Of a DNA stretch of 64,000 nucleotides, positions 8,055 through 17,327 are shown in pieces. The stretch comes from Glaciecola sp041380235. Its GTDB lineage: Bacteria > Pseudomonadota > Gammaproteobacteria > Enterobacterales > Alteromonadaceae. The notes below the pieces were generated by a model. It was not told the origin of the DNA, searched no databases, and saw only the letters and a list, made by a program, of their open reading frames with translations. The translations under genes and the position numbers were made by a program. The stretch is from assembly GCF_041380235.1 (NCBI RefSeq), contig NZ_JBGIYY010000003.1, positions 1-64,000 of the forward strand, in the 5' to 3' direction. Every line of letters begins with the position of its first letter. Position 1 is the stretch's first letter.

Positions 8055-9698
8055 ATGGAAAGAGAAACAATGGAGTTTGATGTAGTCATTGTAGGCGCGG
8101 GTCCATCCGGCTTATCGACGGCGATCAAGCTCAAGCAATTAGCGAATGAGAAAAATACCGAACTCAATGTTTGTGTTCTTGAAAAAGGCGCAGAAGTTGG
8201 AGCCCATATTTTGTCTGGCGCGGTGTTTGAACCTACTGCACTTGCCGAACTATTCCCAGACTATAAAGAGCGTGGCGCGCCACTGGGCCTTGAAGTCACT
8301 GAAGACCATATTTATCTTCTTAACAGCGAAACAAGCTCAACCAAGTTACCCAATTTAATTACGCCTAAAAGCATGCACAACCATGGTAACTATATTTTAA
8401 GTATGGCGAACATGTGCCGCTGGTTGGCAGAACAGGCTGAAAGCTTAGGAGTTGAAATCTACCCAGGCTTTACCGCTTCTGAAATTCACTACGATGATAA
8501 AGGTAATGTTGCAGGTATCATTACGGGCAGTTTAGGGCTTGGCGAAAACGGCGCTGAAAAAGACGGCTACGTACCAGGTATGCTGTTAACCGGAAAATAT
8601 ACTGTATTTGCGGAAGGTTGCCGTGGCCATCTTGGCAAAGAACTCATTGCAAAATTTGAATTAGATAAAGACGTTTCAACCCAACACTACGCAATTGGTT
8701 TTAAAGAAATATGGGATGTACCGGCCGAACAACATCAGCCTGGTTTGGTTGTTCACACTGCCGGATGGCCCTTAGGTAAAGCAACTGGTGGTAGCTATTT
8801 GTATCACGCTGAAAATAACCAAGTATTCGTTGGTTTAATTGTTGACCTAAATTACAACAATCCACATTTGTCGCCTTTTGATGAATTTCAGCGTTTAAAA
8901 CACCATCCAGTAATTGCCGAAACCTTAAAAGGTGGCACACGAGTCACTTATGGTGCAAGAGCCATTTCTAAGGGTGGTTTTCAATCATTGCCTAAAATGA
9001 CCTTCCCCGGTGGTTTAATGGTGGGTTGTAATGCAGGTACGCTTAACTTCTCAAAAATTAAGGGTAACCACACTGCTATGAAGTCGGGCTTGTTAGCGGC
9101 TGAGGCTCTGTTTGGCTTAACACAAACAGAGGAAGTTAAAGACCCAGTTGAATACACTGAACGCTTTAAATCCTCTTGGTTGTACGACGAGTTATATCGC
9201 TCGCGTAATTTCGGCCCGGCTATTCATAAGTTTGGAAACTTTATGGGCGGTGCCTATAATACGCTGGATCAAAACTTCTTCGGCGGTAAATTACCGTTTA
9301 CCATCACCGATTCTACGCCGGATCACGCCACACTTAAGCCCGCGAGTGAGATGCCTGATATCGAGTATCCGAAGCCCGACGGCGTGTTAAGTTTCGATAA
9401 GCTGTCTTCTGTGTATCTATCCAATACTAACCATGAAGAAGATCAGCCCTGTCACTTAAAATTAAAAGATCCAAGCATTCCTATTCAGGTCAATTTACCT
9501 AAGTTCAACGAACCGGCCCAGCGCTACTGCCCTGCTGGCGTCTACGAAGTAATTGATAGCGACGATGGTGAAAAGAAATTCCAGATAAATGCACAAAACT
9601 GCGTACATTGTAAAACCTGCGATATCAAAGACCCTTCGCAAAACATTGTTTGGGTGGTGCCAGAGGGCGGCGGTGGCCCCATGTATCCAAATATGTAG
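8055..9698 (+). CDS. etfD: Electron transfer flavoprotein-ubiquinone oxidoreductase
   Basis: Membrane-associated flavo-iron-sulphur enzyme (547 residues) that oxidises reduced ETF and reduces ubiquinone, linking beta-oxidation and amino-acid catabolism to the respiratory chain. The FAD-binding N-terminus VVIVGAGPSGLSTAIKLKQ is intact. The middle holds the quinone-binding/membrane-contact region, and the C-terminus has the 4Fe-4S cysteines: CPAGVYEV and NCVHCKTCDIKDPSQNI, followed by the typical GGGGPMYPNM end. A TTG at 8043 extends the frame, but GGAG is placed 6 nt before the ATG at 8055, which fixes the start. It is followed by a strong terminator and divergent from etfBA. Confidence 0.97.
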   Translation: MERETMEFDVVIVGAGPSGLSTAIKLKQLANEKNTELNVCVLEKGAEVGAHILSGAVFEPTALAELFPDYKERGAPLGLEVTEDHIYLLNSETSSTKLPNLITPKSMHNHGNYILSMANMCRWLAEQAESLGVEIYPGFTASEIHYDDKGNVAGIITGSLGLGENGAEKDGYVPGMLLTGKYTVFAEGCRGHLGKELIAKFELDKDVSTQHYAIGFKEIWDVPAEQHQPGLVVHTAGWPLGKATGGSYLYHAENNQVFVGLIVDLNYNNPHLSPFDEFQRLKHHPVIAETLKGGTRVTYGARAISKGGFQSLPKMTFPGGLMVGCNAGTLNFSKIKGNHTAMKSGLLAAEALFGLTQTEEVKDPVEYTERFKSSWLYDELYRSRNFGPAIHKFGNFMGGAYNTLDQNFFGGKLPFTITDSTPDHATLKPASEMPDIEYPKPDGVLSFDKLSSVYLSNTNHEEDQPCHLKLKDPSIPIQVNLPKFNEPAQRYCPAGVYEVIDSDDGEKKFQINAQNCVHCKTCDIKDPSQNIVWVVPEGGGGPMYPNM

Positions 9699-9737
9699 CG
9701 AGTAGGACTACTGAACAAAGATTGCTTAACTTGATAT

Positions 9738-9769
9738 GATTGCCCAGCCTACGCTGGGTAATCTTTTTT
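9738..9769 (+). terminator. Rho-independent terminator after ETF-QO
   Basis: Arms GATTGCCCAGC (9738-9748) and GCTGGGTAATC (9753-9763) pair with one G-U over a 4-nt loop and are followed by six T. Confidence 0.88.
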
Positions 9770-9835
9770 ACGCACATCAGTGGTATTCGCAGAATAATTC
9801 GTCCGCCAATCCAAACGAAAACTCAGGAACTACAA

Positions 9836-10627
9836 ATGTCACACGGTTTATTTTATCAAACGCATTCACCTAAAAGCGCTTCAACAGAAGCACTACCAGC
9901 ACTAGTGTTGATACATGGCTTGTTTGGTAACTCTGATAACTTATCGGTAATTCGGCGGGCGTTTGAACATGAGCGTTTAGTTATTAGTATAGATTTACCT
10001 AATCATGGTAAATCTTTGCGCACCGAACGTTTCAATTTTGATGATTACGCCGAGCGTGTAGTCAAACTATTGCAAGAGCTTAAGCTGAGCAACTGTGTGC
10101 TTGTAGGCCATTCATTGGGCGGCAAGGTGTCGATGTTAGTGGCCAAGCAACTGCCGCAAATCGTGTCGAAATTGGTCATTATGGACATTGCACCTATCCC
10201 CTATCCTGCCCGGCATCACGCAGTATTCAGCGGTTTAAACAACGTTGATTTATCGAAAATATCATCGCGCACCGATGCAAAAATCAAACTAGCTGAGCAT
10301 GTGCAAGAATCAGGCACTCAAGCATTTTTACTGAAAAGCCTTTACCAAGATGACAATCAACAGTGGCAGTGGCGCTTTAATCTGCCGCTGATCGTACGCG
10401 ACTATGATGCACTCAGCGCATGGGATCATTCTGGCATATGCTACAGCGGGCCTACTTTGTTCATGAAAGGTGCTGAATCTGACTATATAACAGCAGCCCA
10501 TCAAGCAACAATTATTGAGCAGTTTCCGCAGGCAAGCGCTAAAATTGTGCAAGCGGGTCATTGGCTGCACGCCCAAAAACCACAAGTCGTTAACGCTCTG
10601 ATTACAAAGTTTTTACGTGGTGAGTAA
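9836..10627 (+). CDS. ybfF: Alpha/beta-hydrolase esterase YbfF
   Basis: A 263-residue alpha/beta-hydrolase of the YbfF type, a cytosolic esterase active on short acyl chains (thioesters and esters) in E. coli. The oxyanion-hole motif VLIHGLFGNSDNL (about 24), the nucleophile elbow VGHSLGGKVSM (about 98), the acid region near PTLFMKGAESDYI and the catalytic His in QAGHWLHAQKP (near 245) are all visible. The open frame extends back to 9740 through the terminator, but AGGA 8 nt before the ATG at 9836 and the family N-terminus decide the start. In Alteromonadales and enterics it neighbours fldA, as here. Confidence 0.92.
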   Translation: MSHGLFYQTHSPKSASTEALPALVLIHGLFGNSDNLSVIRRAFEHERLVISIDLPNHGKSLRTERFNFDDYAERVVKLLQELKLSNCVLVGHSLGGKVSMLVAKQLPQIVSKLVIMDIAPIPYPARHHAVFSGLNNVDLSKISSRTDAKIKLAEHVQESGTQAFLLKSLYQDDNQQWQWRFNLPLIVRDYDALSAWDHSGICYSGPTLFMKGAESDYITAAHQATIIEQFPQASAKIVQAGHWLHAQKPQVVNALITKFLRGE

Positions 10628-10642
10628 ACTGAACACTTTATG

Positions 10643-10661
10643 CACCGAATATCGGTGTTTT
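10643..10661 (+). terminator. Short hairpin with T-run after ybfF
   Basis: CACCGA-ATA-TCGGTG followed by TTTT. The stem is only 6 bp, so it may be a weak terminator. Confidence 0.45.
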
Positions 10662-10786
10662 GCTCAGTTTTAAAAATTTTTTATGATAATATCCGCGAAG
10701 TTTTCATTCAAAGGTCGATACGTAAATAACGCGGATTGACCTAAGCGGCTAATGCCGTACATGTTTGACTTTATTTGGATTAATGC

Positions 10787-11005
10787 ATGTCGCCCGAAAC
10801 GTTTAAAACAGTTGAGTCTATCGCCTTAAATATCACGCTAGTTGTGTTATTTACGCTAATGTTCTTTGCTGTACACGATGTGCTAACTAAAAACGATGTG
10901 CCGAAAACAGGTCGTTTTATAGTTTATGGGGTTTTGGGCTTAGGTGCCTTAGGTTTCGTAATGAAAGGTATTATTGAACTCTTTTGGATGGCGCAAGGCG
11001 TCTGA
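10787..11005 (+). CDS. DUF2788 family small membrane protein
   Basis: A 72-residue inner-membrane protein with two hydrophobic helices (about residues 13-30 and 43-66) and a short charged loop HDVLTKNDVPKTGRF. This matches the DUF2788 family, found next to flavodoxin genes in gammaproteobacteria. The position between ybfF and fldA, 28 nt before the fldA start, suggests co-transcription with fldA. No function is known for the family. Confidence 0.85.
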   Translation: MSPETFKTVESIALNITLVVLFTLMFFAVHDVLTKNDVPKTGRFIVYGVLGLGALGFVMKGIIELFWMAQGV

Positions 11006-11033
11006 CGACAAACAGAAGCGGAGAATTGTATAA

Positions 11034-11558
11034 ATGGCAAGTGTAGGCCTCTTTTTTGGTAGCGATACCGGTAACACTGAACATATCGCAAAGATGATTC
11101 AAAAAGAATTAGGTAAGCACCTAATTGACGTAAAAGATATTGCGAAAAGCAGTAAAGAACAAATTGCCGAATTCGACCTGCTTATGTTTGGTATTCCTAC
11201 TTGGTACTATGGCGAAGCTCAGTGTGATTGGGATGACTTCTTCCCTGAGCTGGAAGAAATTGATTTCGCTGACAAGCTTGTAGCGATATTTGGTTGCGGT
11301 GACCAAGAAGACTACGCCGAATATTTTTTAGACGCGATGGGCATGATCAGAGACATCGTAGAGCCAAAGGGTGCGATATTAATCGGTCAATGGCCTACAG
11401 AAAGCTACGATTTTGAAGCCTCTAAAGGAATGGCCGACGACAACCACTTTGTTGGCCTAGGCATTGATGAAGACCGCCAGCCGGAGCTCACCGAAGAGCG
11501 TGTCAAAGCTTGGTGCGCACAAATTAAAGAAGAGATGTGCCTAGCAGAGCTTGAATAA
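11034..11558 (+). CDS. fldA: Flavodoxin FldA
   Basis: Long-chain flavodoxin of 174 residues, a soluble FMN electron carrier used by radical-SAM and methionine-synthase reactivation systems and as an iron-sparing substitute for ferredoxin. The FMN phosphate loop GSDTGNTEHIAK starts at residue 9. FGIPTWYYGEAQCDWDDF and IFGCGDQEDYAEYF supply the two loops that sandwich the isoalloxazine ring, with the W and Y stacking residues. The insertion typical of long-chain flavodoxins is present. A good GGAG is upstream, and a terminator follows the stop. The iron regulator fur is two genes downstream. Confidence 0.97.
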   Translation: MASVGLFFGSDTGNTEHIAKMIQKELGKHLIDVKDIAKSSKEQIAEFDLLMFGIPTWYYGEAQCDWDDFFPELEEIDFADKLVAIFGCGDQEDYAEYFLDAMGMIRDIVEPKGAILIGQWPTESYDFEASKGMADDNHFVGLGIDEDRQPELTEERVKAWCAQIKEEMCLAELE

Positions 11559-11577
11559 CAAAGGCGCTAGACATCGA

Positions 11578-11608
11578 GGCTACTACATCGTTTAGTAGCC
11601 TTTTTTTT
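11578..11608 (+). terminator. Rho-independent terminator after fldA
   Basis: GGCTACTA (11578-11585), 7-nt loop, TAGTAGCC (11593-11600), then eight T. Confidence 0.92.
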
Positions 11609-11753
11609 GCCCTTAATTTAGTCTTAAGCGTGTTTGCTTTAATTTGAACCTTTTAAGCCTTTAGTGGTAGTCTAATCACTTCAGCATATTACCTAGAACA
11701 TTCTACAAAATCGTGAATGCCTAACCCATCAATAATAATAGCGGAAACCTACG

Positions 11754-14615
11754 ATGCATAAAAAACTCATTAGCTTGATGTGCGCTGCTGTTTGCCTGAC
11801 GCAAGTTGCGCAGGCCAGTTTATTAATGAAACCAACCTATCACCCCGATTTAGACTACAAAGCGCCTTTACTCGAAGGTAATTACAATCAAGACATTACC
11901 CACCCTGACGATGTATTAGGGTTTGAGATTGGTCAGCGGGTAGCAAACCCTGCTCTTATTACCGAAGCAATTCAAATTTGGAAGACCCAAAGTGAGCGCA
12001 TGGTGGTGCTTGAGTATGCAAAGAGTCATGAAGGACGACCTCTATTTGCAGTGTTTATCTCAAGTCCTGAAAATCTTGCTAAACTTGACGATATCAAACA
12101 AGATCTTAACGCCCTTGCCGACCCACGGGTAACCTCAGACGCTGAGGCTGAGCAGATCATTGAACGTCTACCGGCCATTGCGTGGATGGCATATTCGATT
12201 CATGGTAACGAAACTTCCGGCGCGGATGCGGCACTTGCCGCTATCTATCACCTTGCTGCAAGCACCGATCAAGCGACAATCGATTTGCTCGATGACATGG
12301 TGGTGGTGATTGACCCTATGATGAATCCTGACGGACGCGCGCGCTTTGCCAAGTCTTTAGAACAATATCGCGGAGCTGCACCAAACGTAGATGACCAAAG
12401 CTTGTTGCACCGCGGTGATTGGCCCTATGGCCGCACTAATCATTACCTATTTGATTTAAATCGAGACTTTTTTTATCTGACCCAGCCCGAAACAAAAGGC
12501 CGCGTAGCACTTATTAATAAATGGCGCCCGCAGCTTATGATAGATGGCCATGAAATGGGTCCACAAGATACCTATTTGATGGGCCCTCCCCGTCAGCCCT
12601 TAAACTTTAATATCGCTCCTAGCGTCCAAAAATGGGCGGTCACGTTTTCTAAAGACCAAGGCGCTGCGTTTGACAAAAATGGCTGGACTTACTACACCGG
12701 CGAATGGTTTGAAAACTGGTATCCAGGTTACTCAAACTACGCAGAGTATAGAGGCAGCATGCATATTTTGTATGAGCAATCGCGTATGTCTGAAGACGGC
12801 GTAAAGCGTCCCGAAGGCACCATTCAAACGTATAAGCAGTCGGTGCACCATCAATATGTTAGTACCCTAGCAAACTTAGCGTCTTTGGATAAATATTCAG
12901 ACGCAATGTACAAAGACTATTGGCAAGACCGAAAAATGGTAGTTTCGAGCAAAAGTCCTTATGCGAATAAATCGTATGTAGTGCTAGCCAACGATAATCA
13001 TTCGCGCACTCACCTATTGGCTGAAAAATTATTAGCACAAGACATTGAAGTACAGATGGTAAACAAAGCCTTCAAAGTCGATAACGCCACTAATCACCTT
13101 GGTATAGAAAAAGATAAGGTGAATTTGCCTGTGGGAAGTTTAGTGATCAACGGTCGCCAGCCCGAAGCGCGTTTACTGGCAGCAATAATGGAGTTTGATT
13201 CTGCGTTAAAGCCAGAGGTAGTTCAAGCTGAGCGCCAGCGAGTGCTGAAAAAAGGGGAATCGATAATGTACGATACCTCAGCATGGAATTTAACCATGAT
13301 GTATGGTCTCGAGGCCCTAACGGTTAGCGATGAACTCAGTAAAAACCTATCTGCTTACAACGAGCCTAGTCAAGTCAATAATCAACCCGATTCGAACGCT
13401 ATTGCATGGTTTGTTGACGGCGCAGACGACGCGTCTGTTGCCTTTGCAGCAAGGTTAATGGAACAAGGGGTCAACGTTCGAGTCATTGATAAAGTCGCGC
13501 AGTTTGATGATGTCAAACTCAATAGAGGCTCGGTGGCCATCACCATCACTGACAACGTCAACAACAAAGACTTACTGGCGCTAATTAAAAAAACCGGTGA
13601 CGAGTTAAACCTGCAGGTAATGAGCGCAACAACCGGTTATGGTAATGGCGAATTGCCGGACTGGGGTGGTGAACACTTTGTGCTATTGCAGCAACCGCAA
13701 ATTGCAATTGCCTCTCAGGCTGGCACCCGTGCGAATGACGTAGGTACCACCTGGTGGAGCATTGATACGAATCTGGGTATACGTCATAGTCACTTAGAAT
13801 CTGATCGCTTAGCCTCTGCTGATTTACGTCGCTACAACACAATTATTTTGCCCCAACGTGGTAGCTTGAACCAAAGCAGTCAAAAAGCGCTCGCTGAATG
13901 GGTGAAGCAAGGCGGAACATTAATCACTCATGATAACGCCAGCGCGATCATTGCGAAAATGGAAGATTTTAGCTCGGTGAAAATTGTTGACGAAATCTTT
14001 GCAGATGCTGAAGATTTTGATATCGCCTTACAGCGACGTCTACTAGCAATGCAGCCATATAGTGTAAGCGAGGCTCTCACGACGTCCCTACTGAATACGG
14101 ATGTTGCCTACCCATGGGATAACAAGCCAGATCGTCTCGATGAAGATGCGCTTAAACAACGCAACGAATGGCAGAAACTATTTATGCCGGCAGGCGCCAT
14201 GGCAGTGGGACATGCCGACCAAGAGCACTGGCTCACCTTTGGCGTAACTGAACAGCTACCGGTGCTTTATGCTGACCAATCGGTGCTAGTAACGCCTCAA
14301 GGCGCAGAGTCAGTTGTCTCTATTGGTGTATATACTGATAACGAGGAAGCTAAAAACGACAGTGCACTCGGCTGGTATTCCATTCCAGACGGAAAAGAGC
14401 TGCACGTGCGCATGAGTGGACTAATTTGGCCAGAAGCGGCTCAACGTATCGCCAACTCAAGTTATTTAACACGAGAATCTATTGGTAAAGGTCAGTTGAT
14501 TATGTTCTCTGGACAACCAAACTTCAGAGGGGCCACAAGAGGGACTAATCGTTTATTACTAAATGCCATCGTATATGGCGGAGGCTTTGGGACACGCCCG
14601 AATATTGAGTTGTAA
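11754..14615 (+). CDS. Secreted M14-family zinc metallocarboxypeptidase, 953 residues
   Basis: A large exported peptidase. Residues 1-21 are a Sec signal (charged MHKK, hydrophobic core, AQA cleavage site). The zinc site of M14 carboxypeptidases is visible: HGNETSG (His and Glu ligands, about residue 147), VIDPMMNPDGRAR, DLNRDFF, and the third ligand in LMIDGHEMGPQDTY (about 264). The catalytic domain occupies about residues 30-380; the rest includes a class I glutamine amidotransferase-like fold region (TIILPQRGSLNQSSQKALAE, VKQGGTLITHDNASAI) of a kind often appended in this M14 subfamily. It probably degrades peptides in the periplasm or outside the cell. It sits between fldA and fur, which are direct neighbours in enterics. 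Confidence 0.88.
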   Translation: MHKKLISLMCAAVCLTQVAQASLLMKPTYHPDLDYKAPLLEGNYNQDITHPDDVLGFEIGQRVANPALITEAIQIWKTQSERMVVLEYAKSHEGRPLFAVFISSPENLAKLDDIKQDLNALADPRVTSDAEAEQIIERLPAIAWMAYSIHGNETSGADAALAAIYHLAASTDQATIDLLDDMVVVIDPMMNPDGRARFAKSLEQYRGAAPNVDDQSLLHRGDWPYGRTNHYLFDLNRDFFYLTQPETKGRVALINKWRPQLMIDGHEMGPQDTYLMGPPRQPLNFNIAPSVQKWAVTFSKDQGAAFDKNGWTYYTGEWFENWYPGYSNYAEYRGSMHILYEQSRMSEDGVKRPEGTIQTYKQSVHHQYVSTLANLASLDKYSDAMYKDYWQDRKMVVSSKSPYANKSYVVLANDNHSRTHLLAEKLLAQDIEVQMVNKAFKVDNATNHLGIEKDKVNLPVGSLVINGRQPEARLLAAIMEFDSALKPEVVQAERQRVLKKGESIMYDTSAWNLTMMYGLEALTVSDELSKNLSAYNEPSQVNNQPDSNAIAWFVDGADDASVAFAARLMEQGVNVRVIDKVAQFDDVKLNRGSVAITITDNVNNKDLLALIKKTGDELNLQVMSATTGYGNGELPDWGGEHFVLLQQPQIAIASQAGTRANDVGTTWWSIDTNLGIRHSHLESDRLASADLRRYNTIILPQRGSLNQSSQKALAEWVKQGGTLITHDNASAIIAKMEDFSSVKIVDEIFADAEDFDIALQRRLLAMQPYSVSEALTTSLLNTDVAYPWDNKPDRLDEDALKQRNEWQKLFMPAGAMAVGHADQEHWLTFGVTEQLPVLYADQSVLVTPQGAESVVSIGVYTDNEEAKNDSALGWYSIPDGKELHVRMSGLIWPEAAQRIANSSYLTRESIGKGQLIMFSGQPNFRGATRGTNRLLLNAIVYGGGFGTRPNIEL

Positions 14616-14687
14616 AAATATACTGATAAACAGCGTGCTTTATCATGAATATCCATTATTAAGCACAATACCTTTATTTTTAATTAG

Positions 14688-14727
14688 AAAGCCTGACCGA
14701 CGTTAATCACGTAAGTTAGGCTTTTTT
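14688..14727 (+). terminator. Rho-independent terminator after the M14 peptidase gene
   Basis: AAAGCCTGAC (14688-14697) pairs with GTTAGGCTTT (from 14715) with one G-U; the right arm runs into six T. Confidence 0.75.
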
Positions 14728-14950
14728 CGTGGCAATTTGTCTGTTCTATGCGGTATATCAAAATGAACTTACTTACACGCAGCCACTGGCAATCACGAAA
14801 AACACGGAGAGACTGGTAAAGCCTATTACCATTTTTTGAACAACACTTAACTGCATAAAATTAGGTACATCGCTAATTTTGAATTAAACCAAGATGTGTT
14901 GGCCCTTTATTTGTTATCATAATGATCGGCAAAAGCTGTTAAATCTTGAA

Positions 14951-14969
14951 TTCTTACTTATAATAAGAA
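14951..14969. promoter_or_regulatory. Inverted repeat in the fur promoter region
   Basis: TTCTTA-CTTATAA-TAAGAA lies 26 nt before the fur start codon. A second dyad, TTATCATAATGAT (around 14913-14925), is 70 nt further up and has an imperfect resemblance to a Fur box. Autoregulation of fur would explain one of them; the 14616-14994 spacer otherwise holds only the terminator of the preceding gene. Confidence 0.35.
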
Positions 14970-14994
14970 CAATAATCCGAACATTAGGAAACTC

Positions 14995-15420
14995 ATGGAC
15001 CATAATAAAGAACTGAAAAAAGCAGGCCTTAAAGTTACGCTTCCTCGCTTAAAAATCCTTGAGATTCTTCAACAACCAAATAATCAGCATATTAGTGCAG
15101 AAGATGTATACAAACTGCTGATTGATATGGGTGAAGAGATTGGCTTGGCAACGGTGTATCGGGTACTCAACCAATTCGATGATGCCGGAATTTTGAATCG
15201 TCACCATTTTGAAGGTGGAAAATCGGTGTTCGAAATAAGCCATAAAGATCATCACGATCATTTGGTGTGCTTAAAGTGCGGCAAAGTTGTAGAGTTTGAA
15301 GATCACATCATTGAAAGGCGTCAAGAAGAGGTTGCTGCGGCAAACAATATGACGCTTACTCACCACAGCCTTTATTTATATGGTCAATGCGCAGAAGGTG
15401 AATGCAACGAAGACGATTAA
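14995..15420 (+). CDS. fur: Ferric uptake regulator Fur
   Basis: Fe(II)-dependent repressor of iron acquisition, 141 residues. The winged-helix DNA-binding domain (about 1-80) contains LKVTLPRLKILEILQQ and LATVYRVLNQFDDAGI. The dimerisation/metal domain follows, with the signature HHDHLVCLKCGKVVEF carrying the His cluster and the first CxxC. LTHHSLYLYGQCAEGEC carries further metal residues and the C-terminal cysteines. The sequence follows E. coli Fur closely along its length. Tail-to-tail overlap of 4 nt with the aminotransferase gene on the other strand. Confidence 0.98.
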   Translation: MDHNKELKKAGLKVTLPRLKILEILQQPNNQHISAEDVYKLLIDMGEEIGLATVYRVLNQFDDAGILNRHHFEGGKSVFEISHKDHHDHLVCLKCGKVVEFEDHIIERRQEEVAAANNMTLTHHSLYLYGQCAEGECNEDD

Positions 15421-16274
15421 CAAGTAAATTTGTAGTTGTTGTATACCGTCTGGGCGGCTAACCACATTTCGCCCGGACGACCATCTCCAACCGCTTTGTC
15501 ATTCACTTCCACCACGGCACCTATTTCTTTACTCGAAGATGTCAACCAAACCTCATCGCAATCATCTAACATGCTTAGCGGCACAACTGTTTCACGCAGG
15601 TCAAACCCACCGGCGTTCGCTAAACTATCAACAATGATTCTTCTTGTAATACCCGGCAGCAACTGATTATCGAGTGGCGGCGTGTAAATAACCTTGTCTT
15701 TAACAACAAAAATATTGCAGGCGGCCGCTTCTGTAATTTCATGTTTATCGTTATACAAAATCACTTCATCCTTACCCGCATCTTGGCCTTGCTGAAAATG
15801 CATGACGTTTCCGAGTAAGGATGTCGATTTAATATGGCAACGCTGCCACCGTAAATCCTGAGCAGTAGTTACTCTAAAGCCCTTGGCTTTATCGCGATCA
15901 AGAGCCTGTGAAGCAGGGATAACAAACGCATAGGCGAATACAGTAGGTGTCACGTTTTTTGGGTAAGCATGAAAGCGCTTGGTATCGGCGCCTCGGCTCA
16001 CGTGAATATATATACCCATGTCGGGCGTATCAAACTGCGCTAGCAAACCTTGGATAAGTTCCATCCACATTGTTTCGTCTGCATGATACTCAATGCCAAT
16101 CTCTTTTAAACCGCTGTTCATTCTTGCTAGATGCAGTTTCAAACCTACCGGCTGACGCCCATAGCAAGGAATGACTTCATAGATACCATCGCCAAATAAA
16201 AAGCCCCTGTCCATTGGCGAAATTTTTGCTTCGCTTTCATCAATATATTGGTGGTTAAGAATTACATTGGCCAT
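15417..16274 (-). CDS. Class IV PLP aminotransferase, D-amino-acid aminotransferase type
   Basis: A 285-residue fold-type IV PLP enzyme. SPMDRGFLFGDGIYEVIPCY is the family N-terminal signature; the PLP lysine is in CHIKSTSLLGNVMH (about residue 145), and EAAACNIFVVKD and LLPGITRRIIVDS bind the cofactor phosphate. The motif pattern resembles D-alanine aminotransferase (Dat) more than branched-chain aminotransferase or aminodeoxychorismate lyase, but this is a judgement by eye. It is the last gene of the pxpABC run (36 nt after pxpC, same strand), which suggests a link to D-glutamate or 5-oxoproline metabolism. It ends 4 nt inside the end of fur on the other strand. Confidence 0.88.
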   Translation of the reverse strand: MANVILNHQYIDESEAKISPMDRGFLFGDGIYEVIPCYGRQPVGLKLHLARMNSGLKEIGIEYHADETMWMELIQGLLAQFDTPDMGIYIHVSRGADTKRFHAYPKNVTPTVFAYAFVIPASQALDRDKAKGFRVTTAQDLRWQRCHIKSTSLLGNVMHFQQGQDAGKDEVILYNDKHEITEAAACNIFVVKDKVIYTPPLDNQLLPGITRRIIVDSLANAGGFDLRETVVPLSMLDDCDEVWLTSSSKEIGAVVEVNDKAVGDGRPGEMWLAAQTVYNNYKFTC

Positions 16275-16310
16275 GCTGATGCTCTCTATTGAGTTAGTTA
16301 GCTGATTGAA

Positions 16311-17327
16311 TCACGAACTTAAGCGCTGATCTACCCATGTGGCTAAATTTTTCATTTGTTGATGCCAAATGCTACGCTTTGCAGCAATACTGAGTTCGTC
16401 AGTGGCAGTAAAGCGAAGGGGGTCACCGGCTTTTTTCTGGGCCAATTTTGCTCTTGAAAAACCATCGACTGCACCAAGTACAGGATAGCCACCGATAGTT
16501 TGACGATCGTTAAGCATCACAATAAGTTGTCCGTTACCCGCACACTGGATTGCACCATTGCAAAGCCCTTGCGAATAGAGTGTTCTAGCATCGGTATCTA
16601 TAGACGGACCAACGAGACGCATGCCCATGCGATCACAATCAGGCGACACCATAAATTCTGAACTTAACAACTTTAAACGCTCTTTAGTCGAAAACGACTC
16701 CCATTGGTAGCTGGGGATAAATTGTAAAGTTTCGGTATCTATAACGCTTTGGCGGTGAAGCACGCTGCCAATAAGCTTGTTATCACGCCTTAAGGTTTCT
16801 ACCAATTCTGCTAGCTCATGGGCTGGCCTAGAGTGCTGTTTTTTAAACGATAAGGTATCACCTGCCTGCAGGCTATCTCCGTTTAAATGGAGCCCTCCGC
16901 TACCCTCACGCCTAACATTAGACGCTGAGCCATATAGAGTAGGCACATCAAACAACCCTCTACACGCTAGATAGAGCCTCGCGCCTTGCGTGGCCCCGAT
17001 GTTAGTAACATTAAGCGTGGCACCTTTAGGAATAAAGATAGCCTCGTTCATGTTGTGCGCTTCGCCATCGACGAGGCAGTTCGCAGGCGCCCCAGTTAAA
17101 GCGACAAGCGCTGCTTGATGAAATATCATCTCGATGCCGCCTAATGTCACTTCGACGCCAACATGACTGAATTTGGCATCTGCTTTGTGGTTTCCGAGCA
17201 ATGCCTGACCCAACTCAAAGCTTTGCCAGTCTAATGCGCCTGATTGGGTATAGCCTAAGTGCGAGGCTAATCGCCTGCCTGCATCAACTAATTGGGCGTA
17301 TACGCTTACCTTCAGGATCTCAATCAC
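16311..17327 (-). CDS. pxpC: 5-oxoprolinase subunit C (PxpC/KipA, biotin-dependent carboxyltransferase family)
   Basis: One of three subunits of the prokaryotic ATP-dependent 5-oxoprolinase, which opens 5-oxo-L-proline (pyroglutamate) to glutamate. The 338-residue protein carries the family blocks VDAGRRLASHLGYTQSGALDW, ALTGAPANCLVDG, IPKGATLNV, GARLYLACRGLFDVPTLYGS and VMLNDRQTIGGYPVLGAV. PxpB and PxpC form a subcomplex. The start (17327) overlaps the pxpB stop by 8 nt, so translation is probably coupled. Gene order pxpA-pxpB-pxpC is the usual one. Confidence 0.95.
   Translation of the reverse strand: MIEILKVSVYAQLVDAGRRLASHLGYTQSGALDWQSFELGQALLGNHKADAKFSHVGVEVTLGGIEMIFHQAALVALTGAPANCLVDGEAHNMNEAIFIPKGATLNVTNIGATQGARLYLACRGLFDVPTLYGSASNVRREGSGGLHLNGDSLQAGDTLSFKKQHSRPAHELAELVETLRRDNKLIGSVLHRQSVIDTETLQFIPSYQWESFSTKERLKLLSSEFMVSPDCDRMGMRLVGPSIDTDARTLYSQGLCNGAIQCAGNGQLIVMLNDRQTIGGYPVLGAVDGFSRAKLAQKKAGDPLRFTATDELSIAAKRSIWHQQMKNLATWVDQRLSS

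Noticed and set aside
14909..14930. Fur box upstream of fur
   Set aside because: Only about 11 of 19 positions match the consensus when aligned by eye. Kept only as a remark on the fur promoter region.
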